Source: an uncultured Eubacteriales bacterium (GTDB lineage Bacteria; Bacillota; Clostridia; Christensenellales; Aristaeellaceae). Taken from it: DNA of 38,831 nt. The DNA is taken from positions 1 through 38,831 of the forward strand of contig CACWLY010000010.1 of NCBI GenBank assembly GCA_902761825.1. The letters run 5' to 3'. Under the pieces are notes generated by a model. It saw nothing but the letters and a program-made list of their open reading frames with translations, had not been told where the DNA came from and made no database searches. Positions 30,832 to 38,831 of this stretch are shown here, in pieces (the first letter of the stretch is position 1; each line of letters begins with the position of its first letter). The position numbers were made by a program, and so were the translations under genes.

Positions 30832-32874
30832 GTGAAAAAATGTCTGTTTGCGCTGGCCGCGCTGCTCTTGCTGCTGTGCCTTCCGCTGGCCGCGCCGGCC
30901 GAAGAAACCGAGGCGGCGGACGAGTGGACGATACTGATTTACATGTGCGGCTCCGATCTGGAAAGCAAATACAGCTGCGCCACCGGAAACCTGGAGGAAA
31001 TTGCCGGCGTGAAGGCGCCGAAAAACGCCTTGATGGATGTTATCAGCAGGAACGAGGAATTGGCCAGGGAGGACTACGCTTTCCCCGGCAAGGTGAACGT
31101 GCTGATCGAAACCGGCGGCGCGAAAGCCTGGCACGCCCGGGAATTGGGCATGAATATTCGCACCGATGCGCTGCAGATCTGGCGGTACGACGCGGCTGAG
31201 GATGCCGGAACGGGCACTTTTGTGCCGGAGGAAACATGGCCTCTGAACAATATGGCGAATCCGGACACCCTTTCTGAATTCATCCGCTGGGGCGCGGAGA
31301 GATACCCGGCGAAAAAATACGGCCTGGTGCTGTGGAGCCACGGCGGCGGAAGCGCGACGGGCATCTTTATCGACGAGCTTTTCGGGGGAGAATACATGAC
31401 CCTCGATCTGCTGAATCAGGCGCTGTCGAACGGCGGGGTGCACTTTGAGGCCTTGCTCTTCGACGCATGCATGATGGCGAATTATGAAACCGCCTGCGCG
31501 GTCCAGGATCATGCAAACTGGATGATCGCTTCCGAGGAACTGGTGGCCGGAAAAGGAACAGCCATCGGAGAATGGCTGCAGCAGCTGTACTGCGTTCCGT
31601 CTGTGAATGGGAAGCTGCTGGGACGCTGGATCTGCGATACCACCATGATCAAATACAGCAACAGCGACGACAGGCAGGCCCAGGAGCTGATCACCTGGTC
31701 GGTGATCAACCTGAGCAAAGCCAGCCGACTTGAAGAATGTCTGGACAGATATTTTGAAAGAATCTACACATTCTACATGAACTACCCCGATATCATGCTC
31801 CGTTTTGTCAGCGCCCCGTTCTTTTCCGAAGCATACGGCACGAGGCATGAGAATATGTTTGACATCGGCGGAATGATGTATGAGCCCGTATTCCGCACGT
31901 CCCTGGATGTGGATATGCAAAAAAACGTGCAGGAAGCGCTGGCCGAGGCGGTGGATTACTGCGTGCGCGGCACGGGGCGGCCTGCCGCAACGGGCCTTTC
32001 CTTCTGCTATGCGACGAATTTTTCCAGCGAAAAGCTGGAAGTTTACGCCCGGAACTGTCCCAGCCCCCATTATCTGGCGCTGCTGGACGCGATCAGCGAA
32101 TGGGAAGCTCCGGCTTTGGTATATGAGAAGGTGGACACGCTGCCGAAGCAGACGGATGTGGGCAAATTCCAGGTTGCGATCGAAAAAAAGGTCTGGAAAA
32201 ACGGAACGCCCGCGTTCGTCGTGACGGAAAGCGAAGCGTATATCAGCATCGTACGGTATGATCTGTATATGAAAGACAAAGCCACCGGCCAGATTATCCG
32301 CCTGGGCACCTCCATACCGGTTTTTTACGATGACGATACGGAACTGTACCGTATTTATGATCTGGTCAAGTGGCCCACCATCGACGGAAATCTGTGCCAG
32401 ATCGACCTGCAGAATATGGTCACGCGCGAAAACTATAACAGCCTTTTCAATATTCCGATCATGGTCAATTCAGAAGTGATGAACATGCGGTGCGTCCGAT
32501 GGTTCGATACCGATTCCTTCGAGGTGCTCGGCATATGGGAAGGCTACGACAACGACAGCAGCCAGTTTAACCGCAATGTGAAATCCCTTGCCCAGATGGC
32601 GGGCCAGGAATTCAATCTGCTGTATGAGGTGGCGGAAAACAAACGGGGCACGAAGCCCTTTGTTTTCAGCCCCACCATGATCCTGTACCGCGCCATGACA
32701 ATGGAAGAAACTACGCTGCCCCCCGGAACATACTATATTCAATTTGTCCTGTACGATGTGTTTATGCGTCCCATGCGCACGGAACTGGTGGAACTGGCCT
32801 GGGATGGGACGAACATCAGAATTCAGGGCGCGCCCTGGGAGGGAACGGAGATCCTGAAAATATCAACAAATTAA
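30832..32874 (+). CDS. Exported clostripain-family (C11) cysteine protease
   Basis: A 680-residue enzyme with a signal peptide at 1-23 (LFALAALLLLLCLPLAAPA-E). The peptidase C11 core starts with EWTILIYMCGSDLE (31-44). The catalytic dyad is H170 in LVLWSHGGG and C213 in LLFDACMM, followed by MIASEE. Clostripain relatives cleave after Arg or Lys and mature by self-cleavage. The C-terminal half (about 450-680) is a beta-rich extension of unknown role. The start is GTG (30832) with AAAAAGGA 11 bases upstream; no better ATG is near. Its position right after the giant exoprotein gene suggests processing of that protein's charged inserts (inference). Confidence 0.88.
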   Translation: MKKCLFALAALLLLLCLPLAAPAEETEAADEWTILIYMCGSDLESKYSCATGNLEEIAGVKAPKNALMDVISRNEELAREDYAFPGKVNVLIETGGAKAWHARELGMNIRTDALQIWRYDAAEDAGTGTFVPEETWPLNNMANPDTLSEFIRWGAERYPAKKYGLVLWSHGGGSATGIFIDELFGGEYMTLDLLNQALSNGGVHFEALLFDACMMANYETACAVQDHANWMIASEELVAGKGTAIGEWLQQLYCVPSVNGKLLGRWICDTTMIKYSNSDDRQAQELITWSVINLSKASRLEECLDRYFERIYTFYMNYPDIMLRFVSAPFFSEAYGTRHENMFDIGGMMYEPVFRTSLDVDMQKNVQEALAEAVDYCVRGTGRPAATGLSFCYATNFSSEKLEVYARNCPSPHYLALLDAISEWEAPALVYEKVDTLPKQTDVGKFQVAIEKKVWKNGTPAFVVTESEAYISIVRYDLYMKDKATGQIIRLGTSIPVFYDDDTELYRIYDLVKWPTIDGNLCQIDLQNMVTRENYNSLFNIPIMVNSEVMNMRCVRWFDTDSFEVLGIWEGYDNDSSQFNRNVKSLAQMAGQEFNLLYEVAENKRGTKPFVFSPTMILYRAMTMEETTLPPGTYYIQFVLYDVFMRPMRTELVELAWDGTNIRIQGAPWEGTEILKISTN

Positions 32875-32984
32875 ACCAAGCCTCACATCCCTGCGATTCG
32901 TGAATGAAACGCTGTTTTCGTCAGATCATTGATGCGATGAATGTGCACGGAGGGAACCAAGCTGGAGCATCCTGGCATGAATGA

Positions 32985-33146
32985 CAAAAGAAAGCACTGA
33001 AGAAAGACTTGCAAAAACGGATCTCATCCCCGGATCAGCCGACGGATTACCTGCGCGTGGCCAATCCGGGGATCTGGGTGCTCCTCGCCAGCGTCATTTT
33101 TCTTCTGGCCGGCTTTGACAATGTGGTTTGCGTGACCCGGGACTGA
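32985..33146 (+). pseudogene. Remnant resembling the N-terminus of an NHLM-type HlyD secretion protein
   Basis: About 53 codons without a start codon or ribosome binding site. They read KKALKKDLQKRISSPDQ, then a few residues on PGIWVLLASVIFLLAGF, and end in TGA. The order 'KAL..LQKRISSPDQ...V.NPG.W' followed by one membrane helix is the N-terminal signature of membrane-fusion proteins in NHLM/NHLP peptide export systems. The frame stops soon after the helix, and no ABC transporter follows. It fills most of the gap between the protease and solute-binding protein genes. The assignment is from memory of the family. Confidence 0.5.
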
Positions 33147-33172
33147 CCCTGCGCGAGAAAGGATAGATCGAA

Positions 33173-34960
33173 ATGAAGAAAATCTGCTCGCTGCTGCTGG
33201 CGGCGCTGCTGCTTCTGCCGGCGGCCTGCTTTGCGCAAGCGGATCGCCCTGTGCTGACCATCGGCGATGTGAACGACCGATCCTCCAAGCGCGTGGACGG
33301 TGATAACCAGCTGGGCCTGTGGCGGTATCTGGAGGATTTGCTGGACGTGGAGATCCGGTATGTTTATCTGCCGTCGGACGCCTACGCGACCGCGCTGTCC
33401 AGCGGCAATCTGCCGGACATTGTCGCCACCAACAACAATCTGTCCACGATTCTGGAAAGCGGCGCGGCGCTGAATCTCGACCCGTATCTGGAGGAATACG
33501 TTCCGAATTTCCTTCAAGGGGCCGCCCGGCTGACCTATGATGTGTATAAACAGCTCGGGGACGAAGGAGACGGACTTTATTTTTTTCCGGCAAGAATCGG
33601 CTATAATAACGTCGGCTTCAGTATCGGGAGCTCCTATCGCGGCTATGTCCTTCGCTGGGATTATTACGCGGAACTGGGCTACCCGCCCATCCATAATGAG
33701 GACGAATACCTGGACGTGCTGATGCGGATGCATGCAAACCATCCCTTCACGGAGGAAGGTTATCCGACTTATCTGTACGGGACATTTGACATGGACGGAT
33801 ATGAGACCGCCTTTCGCGCTGAACTCAATCTCGACTACTGGGCGGCGTACAAGTACCAGAACAACATCTTCACAAATGAGATCTATGACGGCTACACCGA
33901 TCCGGGGCATTCCATGTGGTGGACGTCCATGGCATGGCTCAATAAGCTGTATCACGCCGGAAAAGCGGACGGCTCCTTCGATATGGATATCTTCACCCAA
34001 ACCAAGGAGCAATACAGCCAAAAGCGCATACGCGGCCAGTACCTCGGGCTCCCCGGTATAAACGAATCGCTTTACAGGGAAAAGGCCAGGACGAACCCGG
34101 ATACGCTCAGCGGATACAGTGTCGTTCCAAGCGACGGCATCAACCTTTATACCAATGTCTATCAGCTGCTGGGCAATGGCTCCGCTTATATGTGGTTCAT
34201 CTCTGCAAACAGTCCGCACAGGGAAGCGGCCCTGCGGCTGTTCAATTATATGTGCGACCCTGATTTTCTGCGGGAAGCGTTCATGGGACGGAAGGGCGTT
34301 ACATGGGATTACGGCTCGGACGGCGTTCCCCAAATGACCGAATACGGCCAGGCGCAGCTGGAAGCCTTCAAGATGGGCGCGGGCGGTTCGGACAACTATT
34401 TCGCGCAGTGGGGGAGCTTCAGCGATCTTCCGAACAACTGGCCGCTCCTGCGCGAAAACCTGACGCATCCGGACGGGTATCCCCTGGATTTCGTTACCCT
34501 CACCCGGGAATACGGAGTGGCGACCATGACCAACAATCTCTCTCTGGACATTTGCGCGCATTATGGCACGGAACTGCCCTCAGACGCCTTCTACAATGCC
34601 GGCGCGCTGGATTTCCGCAACGACTGCGGCGAGGCGATCTCCTCCACCATCAGCAGCATGGATCGGAATCAGCTCCATATCCTCACCGAGGCGGAAGCTA
34701 TTTTGGCAGACGCCCGGGTGGATCTGATCCTGGCGGAATCAGACGAAGAATGGAACGCGATCCGGGACGAGACGATCCGGAAGCTGATCGAGCTGGGCGA
34801 GCCGGAGGTGTTTGAGGCCTACCGGCAGAAATGGGACGCCGCCGCGGCTGTCATCGTGCCCATGGTTCAGCGGGTGCAGCGGGAAAACGGAATCGAACCG
34901 TACACGCCGGAACAATACGAAAGAAATCCGGCGGCGGGAACGGAGGAACAGCAGCCATGA
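33173..34960 (+). CDS. Extracellular solute-binding protein (family 1, LplA/UgpB-like)
   Basis: A 595-residue exported protein. The signal peptide spans about 1-22 (MKKICSLLLAALLLLPAACFAQA). PAAC could be a lipobox, but Pro at -3 is unusual, so lipid attachment is uncertain. It has the architecture of family 1 binding proteins: an early strand-helix segment with LYLPSDAYATALSSGNLPDI, aromatic-rich hinge parts, and SAYMWFISANSPHREAALRLFNYMCDPDF near residue 340, typical of LplA-like oligosaccharide binders. No permease or ATPase gene is adjacent; instead it overlaps the phosphatase gene by ATGA. GAAAGGA lies about 9 bases before the ATG. A role as a ligand sensor for the phosphatase is likely (inference). 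Confidence 0.88.
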   Translation: MKKICSLLLAALLLLPAACFAQADRPVLTIGDVNDRSSKRVDGDNQLGLWRYLEDLLDVEIRYVYLPSDAYATALSSGNLPDIVATNNNLSTILESGAALNLDPYLEEYVPNFLQGAARLTYDVYKQLGDEGDGLYFFPARIGYNNVGFSIGSSYRGYVLRWDYYAELGYPPIHNEDEYLDVLMRMHANHPFTEEGYPTYLYGTFDMDGYETAFRAELNLDYWAAYKYQNNIFTNEIYDGYTDPGHSMWWTSMAWLNKLYHAGKADGSFDMDIFTQTKEQYSQKRIRGQYLGLPGINESLYREKARTNPDTLSGYSVVPSDGINLYTNVYQLLGNGSAYMWFISANSPHREAALRLFNYMCDPDFLREAFMGRKGVTWDYGSDGVPQMTEYGQAQLEAFKMGAGGSDNYFAQWGSFSDLPNNWPLLRENLTHPDGYPLDFVTLTREYGVATMTNNLSLDICAHYGTELPSDAFYNAGALDFRNDCGEAISSTISSMDRNQLHILTEAEAILADARVDLILAESDEEWNAIRDETIRKLIELGEPEVFEAYRQKWDAAAAVIVPMVQRVQRENGIEPYTPEQYERNPAAGTEEQQP

Positions 34961-36906
34961 TGCAGAAACTGAAATCCCTTCGATTCCGCATTCTGCTGCC
35001 GGTCATCGCCATGGCGCTGTTCGTGGTGCTCCTGCAAACCACGCTGTTTTCCCGTGCGTTTATCAGGATCATTCTGCGGCAGGAGCAGGAAGTAAACGCC
35101 ATCGGCTTTGAAACGGTTTCCAATACGATCACGCCGCTCATCAGCGCCTCCATCAGCGAAGTGTGGAGCATCATGGCGGATGACCGGGTCACGTCCTACG
35201 CGCGGCTTCAATACGATTCCGTGCCGGATTTGATTCACGCCCGGATCAGGTGCCGGGATTACCTGCAGGCGGAAATCGCCTCCCGCGACGGGATTTACGG
35301 CCTGCTTTTCATGCGGAAGGACGGAAGTCTGTTCGGCGCGCTGCCTCTGGGCAACATTTTTCAGGACAGCCCGGAGGGCAATCCGCTGCCGGAAGATGTG
35401 AAGACGCGGATTCTGGACGCGCCGCTGGGACAGACGGTGTGGCTGGGCCCGCTGCCCGGGGCGGCGCTGTATGGCTTTGAAAATTCCTCCATCCCCCAAA
35501 GCGTCATGATCGCCGCGTGGAAATCCGTGAACGTCAGCTACGGCGAGTGCTACGCGCTGATGCTGATCGACGAAAGCATCTTTGACGGGCTGTTCGCCGC
35601 CCTGCGGGACGCGAAAAGCACCTGGCATCTGTTTGCGGAGGATCACGCGGAAATCTACCATACAGGCCCGGACGCATGCGCCGATCCCGAGCGGCTCATC
35701 AGCGAAAGCAACAGCGGAGACATCTTCCACGATGAAAACGGCCGCGCTGTCAGCGCTTTCTCCATGACGATGGCCTCTCCGGCCTGGACGCTGGTTCGGG
35801 AGATCTCCATGGAAAGCTCCGAACGGGCGGTGGAAGGGGTGCGCCGCTCCATTGCGGTGTTTGGCGGCCTGGTGCTGCTGATTTCACTGGGCGTTTATCT
35901 GCTGTGGCTGAAAAAGTTCATGGGCCAGTTCCGCTCGCTGCTCAACGGCATTGTGCGCATGGGGCAGGGCGACCTGAAATCTACGGAATTTGAGCCCACC
36001 TCCATTGAGGAATTCCGGCAGATGCAGGGGGAAATCAACCGAACCAGCGCAGCCCTCTCTCAGCAGATGGAGACGATCCGCCGGATGGAGCGGGAGCGGA
36101 TGGAACTGGAAAACGAGCGGAAGGAGCAGGAACGCATCGCCCAGGAGCTGAGCACGGCCAGGGAGATTCAGGCCAGCGCGCTGCCGCAGGTTTTTCCGCC
36201 GTTTCCGGACCGGACGGAATTTGATCTTTTCGCTTCCATGACGCCCGCCAAGGAAGTGGGCGGCGACTTCTACGATTTCTTCCTGATCGACAGCGACCAT
36301 CTGGCCCTGGTGATCGCGGACGTTTCCGGCAAGGGCATTCCCGCCGCGCTGTTCATGATGGTGTCCAAAACCATGATCCAGAATCAGCTGATGACCGGGT
36401 GCGACCCTGCGACCGCGCTGGAGCGGGTGAATCTTCAGCTCATCGAACGCAATACTTCATCCATGTTCGTCACGGTCTGGCTGGCGGTGATCGAAATCTC
36501 CACGGGCAAAGGCCTGGCCTGCAACGCCGGGCACGAAAACCCGGGCCTCTGCCGTGCAGGCGGGAAATTTGAACTGCTGAAATACCAGCATAATCTTTTC
36601 ATTGGCGTGATGGAGAATGCAAAATATAAGAATCACGCCTTTGAACTTCATCCCGGCGACTGCGTGTTTGTTTACACGGACGGCGTGCCGGAGGCAACCG
36701 ACGCGGACAGCGCGATGTTCAGGGAGGAGCGTCTGCTGGAAGCCCTGAATCAGCGCCGGGACGCAAGCCCGGAAGAACTGGTGCGCTATGTGCACGAAGC
36801 CGTGAACCGGTTCGTGGGCAGCGCCCCGCAGTTTGACGACCTGACCATGCTGTGCTATCGGCATATCGGCAGCGGGACAAACTGCGCCGATGACGGAAAA
36901 GGATAA
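34957..36906 (+). CDS. Membrane SpoIIE-type PP2C serine phosphatase with extracellular sensor and HAMP
   Basis: A 649-residue protein. Membrane helix 1 at about 10-30, an extracellular Cache-like region about 35-295, helix 2 at about 298-318 (IAVFGGLVLLISLGVYLLWL), HAMP about 320-372, a Glu/Arg coiled coil about 372-402, and a PP2C/SpoIIE domain about 405-640. Metal-binding acids: D437 (GGDFYD), D455 (IADVSGKG), D575 (YTDGVPEA) and D627/D628 (DDLTML). Such enzymes (RsbU/RsbP type) dephosphorylate STAS anti-anti-sigma proteins. No STAS or RsbW gene is in the window. ATG 34957 overlaps the upstream stop and has GGAGGA 9 bases before it; a second ATG at 34960 is possible. Frames extending further upstream overlap the binding-protein gene and are rejected. 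Confidence 0.9.
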   Translation: MMQKLKSLRFRILLPVIAMALFVVLLQTTLFSRAFIRIILRQEQEVNAIGFETVSNTITPLISASISEVWSIMADDRVTSYARLQYDSVPDLIHARIRCRDYLQAEIASRDGIYGLLFMRKDGSLFGALPLGNIFQDSPEGNPLPEDVKTRILDAPLGQTVWLGPLPGAALYGFENSSIPQSVMIAAWKSVNVSYGECYALMLIDESIFDGLFAALRDAKSTWHLFAEDHAEIYHTGPDACADPERLISESNSGDIFHDENGRAVSAFSMTMASPAWTLVREISMESSERAVEGVRRSIAVFGGLVLLISLGVYLLWLKKFMGQFRSLLNGIVRMGQGDLKSTEFEPTSIEEFRQMQGEINRTSAALSQQMETIRRMERERMELENERKEQERIAQELSTAREIQASALPQVFPPFPDRTEFDLFASMTPAKEVGGDFYDFFLIDSDHLALVIADVSGKGIPAALFMMVSKTMIQNQLMTGCDPATALERVNLQLIERNTSSMFVTVWLAVIEISTGKGLACNAGHENPGLCRAGGKFELLKYQHNLFIGVMENAKYKNHAFELHPGDCVFVYTDGVPEATDADSAMFREERLLEALNQRRDASPEELVRYVHEAVNRFVGSAPQFDDLTMLCYRHIGSGTNCADDGKG

Positions 36907-36973
36907 AAACAGAATCCCGGTCAGCCTGATTGAACCGCTTCCCGTCAGGCGGACAGGGAAATAGATGAACAAG

Positions 36974-37014
36974 AAATCTCTGGCGACCGGCAAAGGACAC
37001 CAGAGATTTTCTTT
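36974..37014 (+). terminator. Intrinsic terminator after the phosphatase gene
   Basis: AAATCTCTGG (36974-36983) pairs with CCAGAGATTT (37000-37009), followed by TCTTT. It ends the binding protein-phosphatase unit. Confidence 0.65.
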
Positions 37015-37029
37015 GAGGTGAGCTGTTCG

Positions 37030-37215
37030 ATGGGCTGACGCGTCCTCTCCCTGATACACGCGGTTCAGGAAGCCTTCATTGATGTCCTCCACAGCCATGT
37101 ACAGGCCCTGATTCTTCCGGAAACACCACACCGTTCAGAATCCAGACGTCAAAAGCGATGGGCTCTCCGTCCGCGCCCTTCCGGCATACCGGCAGCAGCG
37201 CGAGTTTTTGTGATT
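37030..37215 (-). pseudogene. Decayed coding remnant of unknown family
   Basis: On the minus strand one frame reads KLALLPVCRKGADGEPIAF then DVWILNGVV, and a neighbouring frame continues NQGLYMAVEDINEGFLNRVY. Together they look like one protein stretch broken by a frameshift near 37120. There is no start codon or ribosome binding site. The family is not recognised. It sits just downstream of the aspartate decarboxylase stop. Confidence 0.3.
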
Positions 37216-37222
37216 GCCTTTT

Positions 37223-38831
37223 TTACGCCGCGTCCGGGATGGCTTCGGCTTCGTATTCGGCGCAGTATTCGTCCAGCAGTTCAAACAGCCGGGATGCGAT
37301 TTCCACATAGTCCTCGGTGTGCAGGTTTGCCAGGGAGATGCGCACGGTTCCTTCCGAAGCGTTGAAGCCGGGGCCGTACATCAGCACCACGCCTTTCTTC
37401 CCGGCCAGGTCGTTCAGAAAATCGATTTCCGTGCGGCTGTCTTTCAGCCAATCGGCAAAATCTTCGCCGTACTGGGCGGAAGCGATGGCCAGCACGTCCA
37501 CCAGCGTGTAATACCGGGCGTTCTGCGCGCTGTCGTCAGCGGGCAGGCCCAGGGCGTTCATCAGCGCCGTATACCGGGCGCGCACCGTATCGTTCGCCAG
37601 CTTGATATAGGGGTCTTCCGCTTCGTAAATCAAATGGCTCAGCGCAAGCATGTCCATGAACACCTGGCTCGGGGTGCTCAGGCCGCTGGTGTGGTACAGG
37701 CCGATGGAACGGCTGTCCGCCACCATGCGGTCCAGGAAGGGCATTTCATCCGGCTCGGAGGTCACGATGGCGTATTCGCTCCGCAGGAACGCTTTGTCCT
37801 CCTCGGGCAGCTCCCGCAGCAGCCGGTCGCATACGTTGTCTTTGTTCATGGCGATCATGCCCACGCGCCAGCCCGTAGCGCCGTACAGCTTGGAGTAGGA
37901 ATAAACCAGGATGGTATTGTACGGCAGCACGGCATACACCGTCTTAAAACCCTGGGCGAAAGTGCCGTACACGTCGTCGGTGAGGATGATGAGGTCCGGA
38001 TTCTTTTTCACCACAAGCTCCAGCCTTTTCAGCGTTTTTTCCGACAGGGCATGGGAGGCGGGATTGGAGGGGTTCACCAGGAAAAAGGCTTTCACGGCGG
38101 GGTCTTCCAGCTTGGCCAATTCGGCTTCGGGGATATCCCAGCCCTCTTCTTCCGTGCTGCTTACGTCGATGGAAACCAGGCCGTAATCCTTCACGGACGG
38201 GATCTGCATATAGGGGGTGAAGATGGGCGTGCCGATGGCGATCTGATCTCCTGCTTTCAGCAGCTTATTATGACTGAGCGCCTCGAAGATGTACACCATG
38301 GCCGCGCTGCCGCCTTCCGTGGGAAACACCTGCGTTTCCGCCGCCAGATCGGCGCCGCCGTACAGCGTGGATTGCAGGTAAGCGTTCTGGATGGCTTCCG
38401 TGCAGGGCAGGCACCGGCTGGGGGAAGGATAGTAGTCGCCGATAACGGCGTCTCCCAGCTCCTTGAGCAGGACGTCCTTATCCAGGCCCAGGGTGTTCAC
38501 GCAGTAATCCACGGCGGAAATCAGGAAAGCGTCGGTCGGATCGTCCGGATTCATGGCCGCGTCGAAGCGTTCGCCCACGCCTTCCAGTTTTCCGTGCCCA
38601 GCCATGCCGCCCCGGTTCATATCCAGCTCACATTCGCCGATAGCGAAATTCATGAACCGGGTGAAGGCGTAGCGCGTTTGGGTGTTGATCCAGTTGGGGT
38701 TGCCCCGCCCCGCGTCCAGCACGGAATAGCCCGCTTCGTTGGTCTTTGCCAGTTCCCGCTGCATGGCGGTGATTTCAAACGCGCCCAGTTCCTTTTCCAG
38801 CTGCGCTTCCGCTTCCTGGTGCAAAGAGATC
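37223..38831 (-). CDS. aspD: Aspartate 4-decarboxylase (bifunctional aspartate aminotransferase), 5' end outside window
   Basis: At least 535 codons; the frame is open to the window edge, so the true start lies outside (the TTG at 38824 has no support). It is a PLP fold-type I enzyme converting L-aspartate to L-alanine and CO2 (EC 4.1.1.12), with side aminotransferase activity. Counting from that TTG: LDAGRGNPNW near 37, the cofactor loop FPTEGGSAAMVYIFEAL, NPSNPAS at 251, the ILTDDVYGTFAQ motif, and the PLP lysine K312 in VYSYSKLYGATGWRVG. The whole length follows known bacterial AspD enzymes of about 530-545 residues. Often it works with an aspartate:alanine exchanger to generate proton-motive force; no exchanger is seen here. 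Confidence 0.93.
   Translation of the reverse strand, partial: ISLHQEAEAQLEKELGAFEITAMQRELAKTNEAGYSVLDAGRGNPNWINTQTRYAFTRFMNFAIGECELDMNRGGMAGHGKLEGVGERFDAAMNPDDPTDAFLISAVDYCVNTLGLDKDVLLKELGDAVIGDYYPSPSRCLPCTEAIQNAYLQSTLYGGADLAAETQVFPTEGGSAAMVYIFEALSHNKLLKAGDQIAIGTPIFTPYMQIPSVKDYGLVSIDVSSTEEEGWDIPEAELAKLEDPAVKAFFLVNPSNPASHALSEKTLKRLELVVKKNPDLIILTDDVYGTFAQGFKTVYAVLPYNTILVYSYSKLYGATGWRVGMIAMNKDNVCDRLLRELPEEDKAFLRSEYAIVTSEPDEMPFLDRMVADSRSIGLYHTSGLSTPSQVFMDMLALSHLIYEAEDPYIKLANDTVRARYTALMNALGLPADDSAQNARYYTLVDVLAIASAQYGEDFADWLKDSRTEIDFLNDLAGKKGVVLMYGPGFNASEGTVRISLANLHTEDYVEIASRLFELLDEYCAEYEAEAIPDAA

Noticed and set aside
32981..33120. A small plus-strand frame starting at ATG 32981 in the gap before the solute-binding protein
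   Set aside because: The neighbouring frame has the better protein pattern (membrane helix, secretion-protein signature). The ATG frame turns into low-quality Arg/Gly sequence.

Overview
The window looks like a chromosomal segment of a GC-rich Gram-positive anaerobe. A gut or rumen member of the Clostridia (Bacillota) is the best guess. The reasons are strong AGGAGG-type ribosome binding sites, Sec signal peptides with no outer-membrane genes, a clostripain-family protease, an LplA/UgpB-like solute-binding protein, a SpoIIE-type phosphatase and bacterial surface repeat modules. This is inference from gene content; there is no rRNA or other marker gene here.

Layout. 1-1168: an AT-richer stretch with one small membrane-anchored protein (minus strand) and a hairpin in its leader. 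1169-3915: a translationally coupled two-component pair, a LytS-type histidine kinase with an extracellular beta-helix and seven membrane segments, and a response regulator with a SARP/OmpR-like winged helix instead of the usual LytTR domain. 3983-7138 (minus): a single-module NRPS-like enzyme (A-PCP-degenerate C-TE) whose thioesterase has Cys in place of the nucleophilic Ser. 7139-7514: a divergent control region in which both promoters carry a pair of TGGACA-like direct repeats at 11-bp pitch. 7515-8690: an exported TPR protein. 8879-30735: a giant exported beta-solenoid protein, about 7,280 residues once a frameshift is corrected. The frameshift is an exact 11-bp tandem duplication inside the Glu/Pro heptad repeats. 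30832-32874: an exported clostripain (C11) protease. 32985-33146: a remnant resembling the N-terminus of an NHLM-type HlyD secretion protein. 33173-36906: an exported solute-binding protein overlapping a membrane SpoIIE-type phosphatase by ATGA. 37223-38831 (minus, cut by the window end): aspartate 4-decarboxylase.

Working model (inference): the two-component system senses the envelope or surroundings through its beta-helix and may act on the paired 11-bp repeats, switching on the NRPS-like gene on one side and the TPR/giant-protein genes on the other. The giant protein has a signal peptide but no visible LPXTG, SLH or membrane anchor. The C11 protease and TPR protein beside it are candidates for its maturation or retention. 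The solute-binding protein has no permease partner and is coupled to the phosphatase, so it looks like an extracellular receptor for a signalling phosphatase. The 11-bp duplication leaves the giant gene broken as written, and loss of one copy would restore it, so on/off phase variation is a testable possibility.
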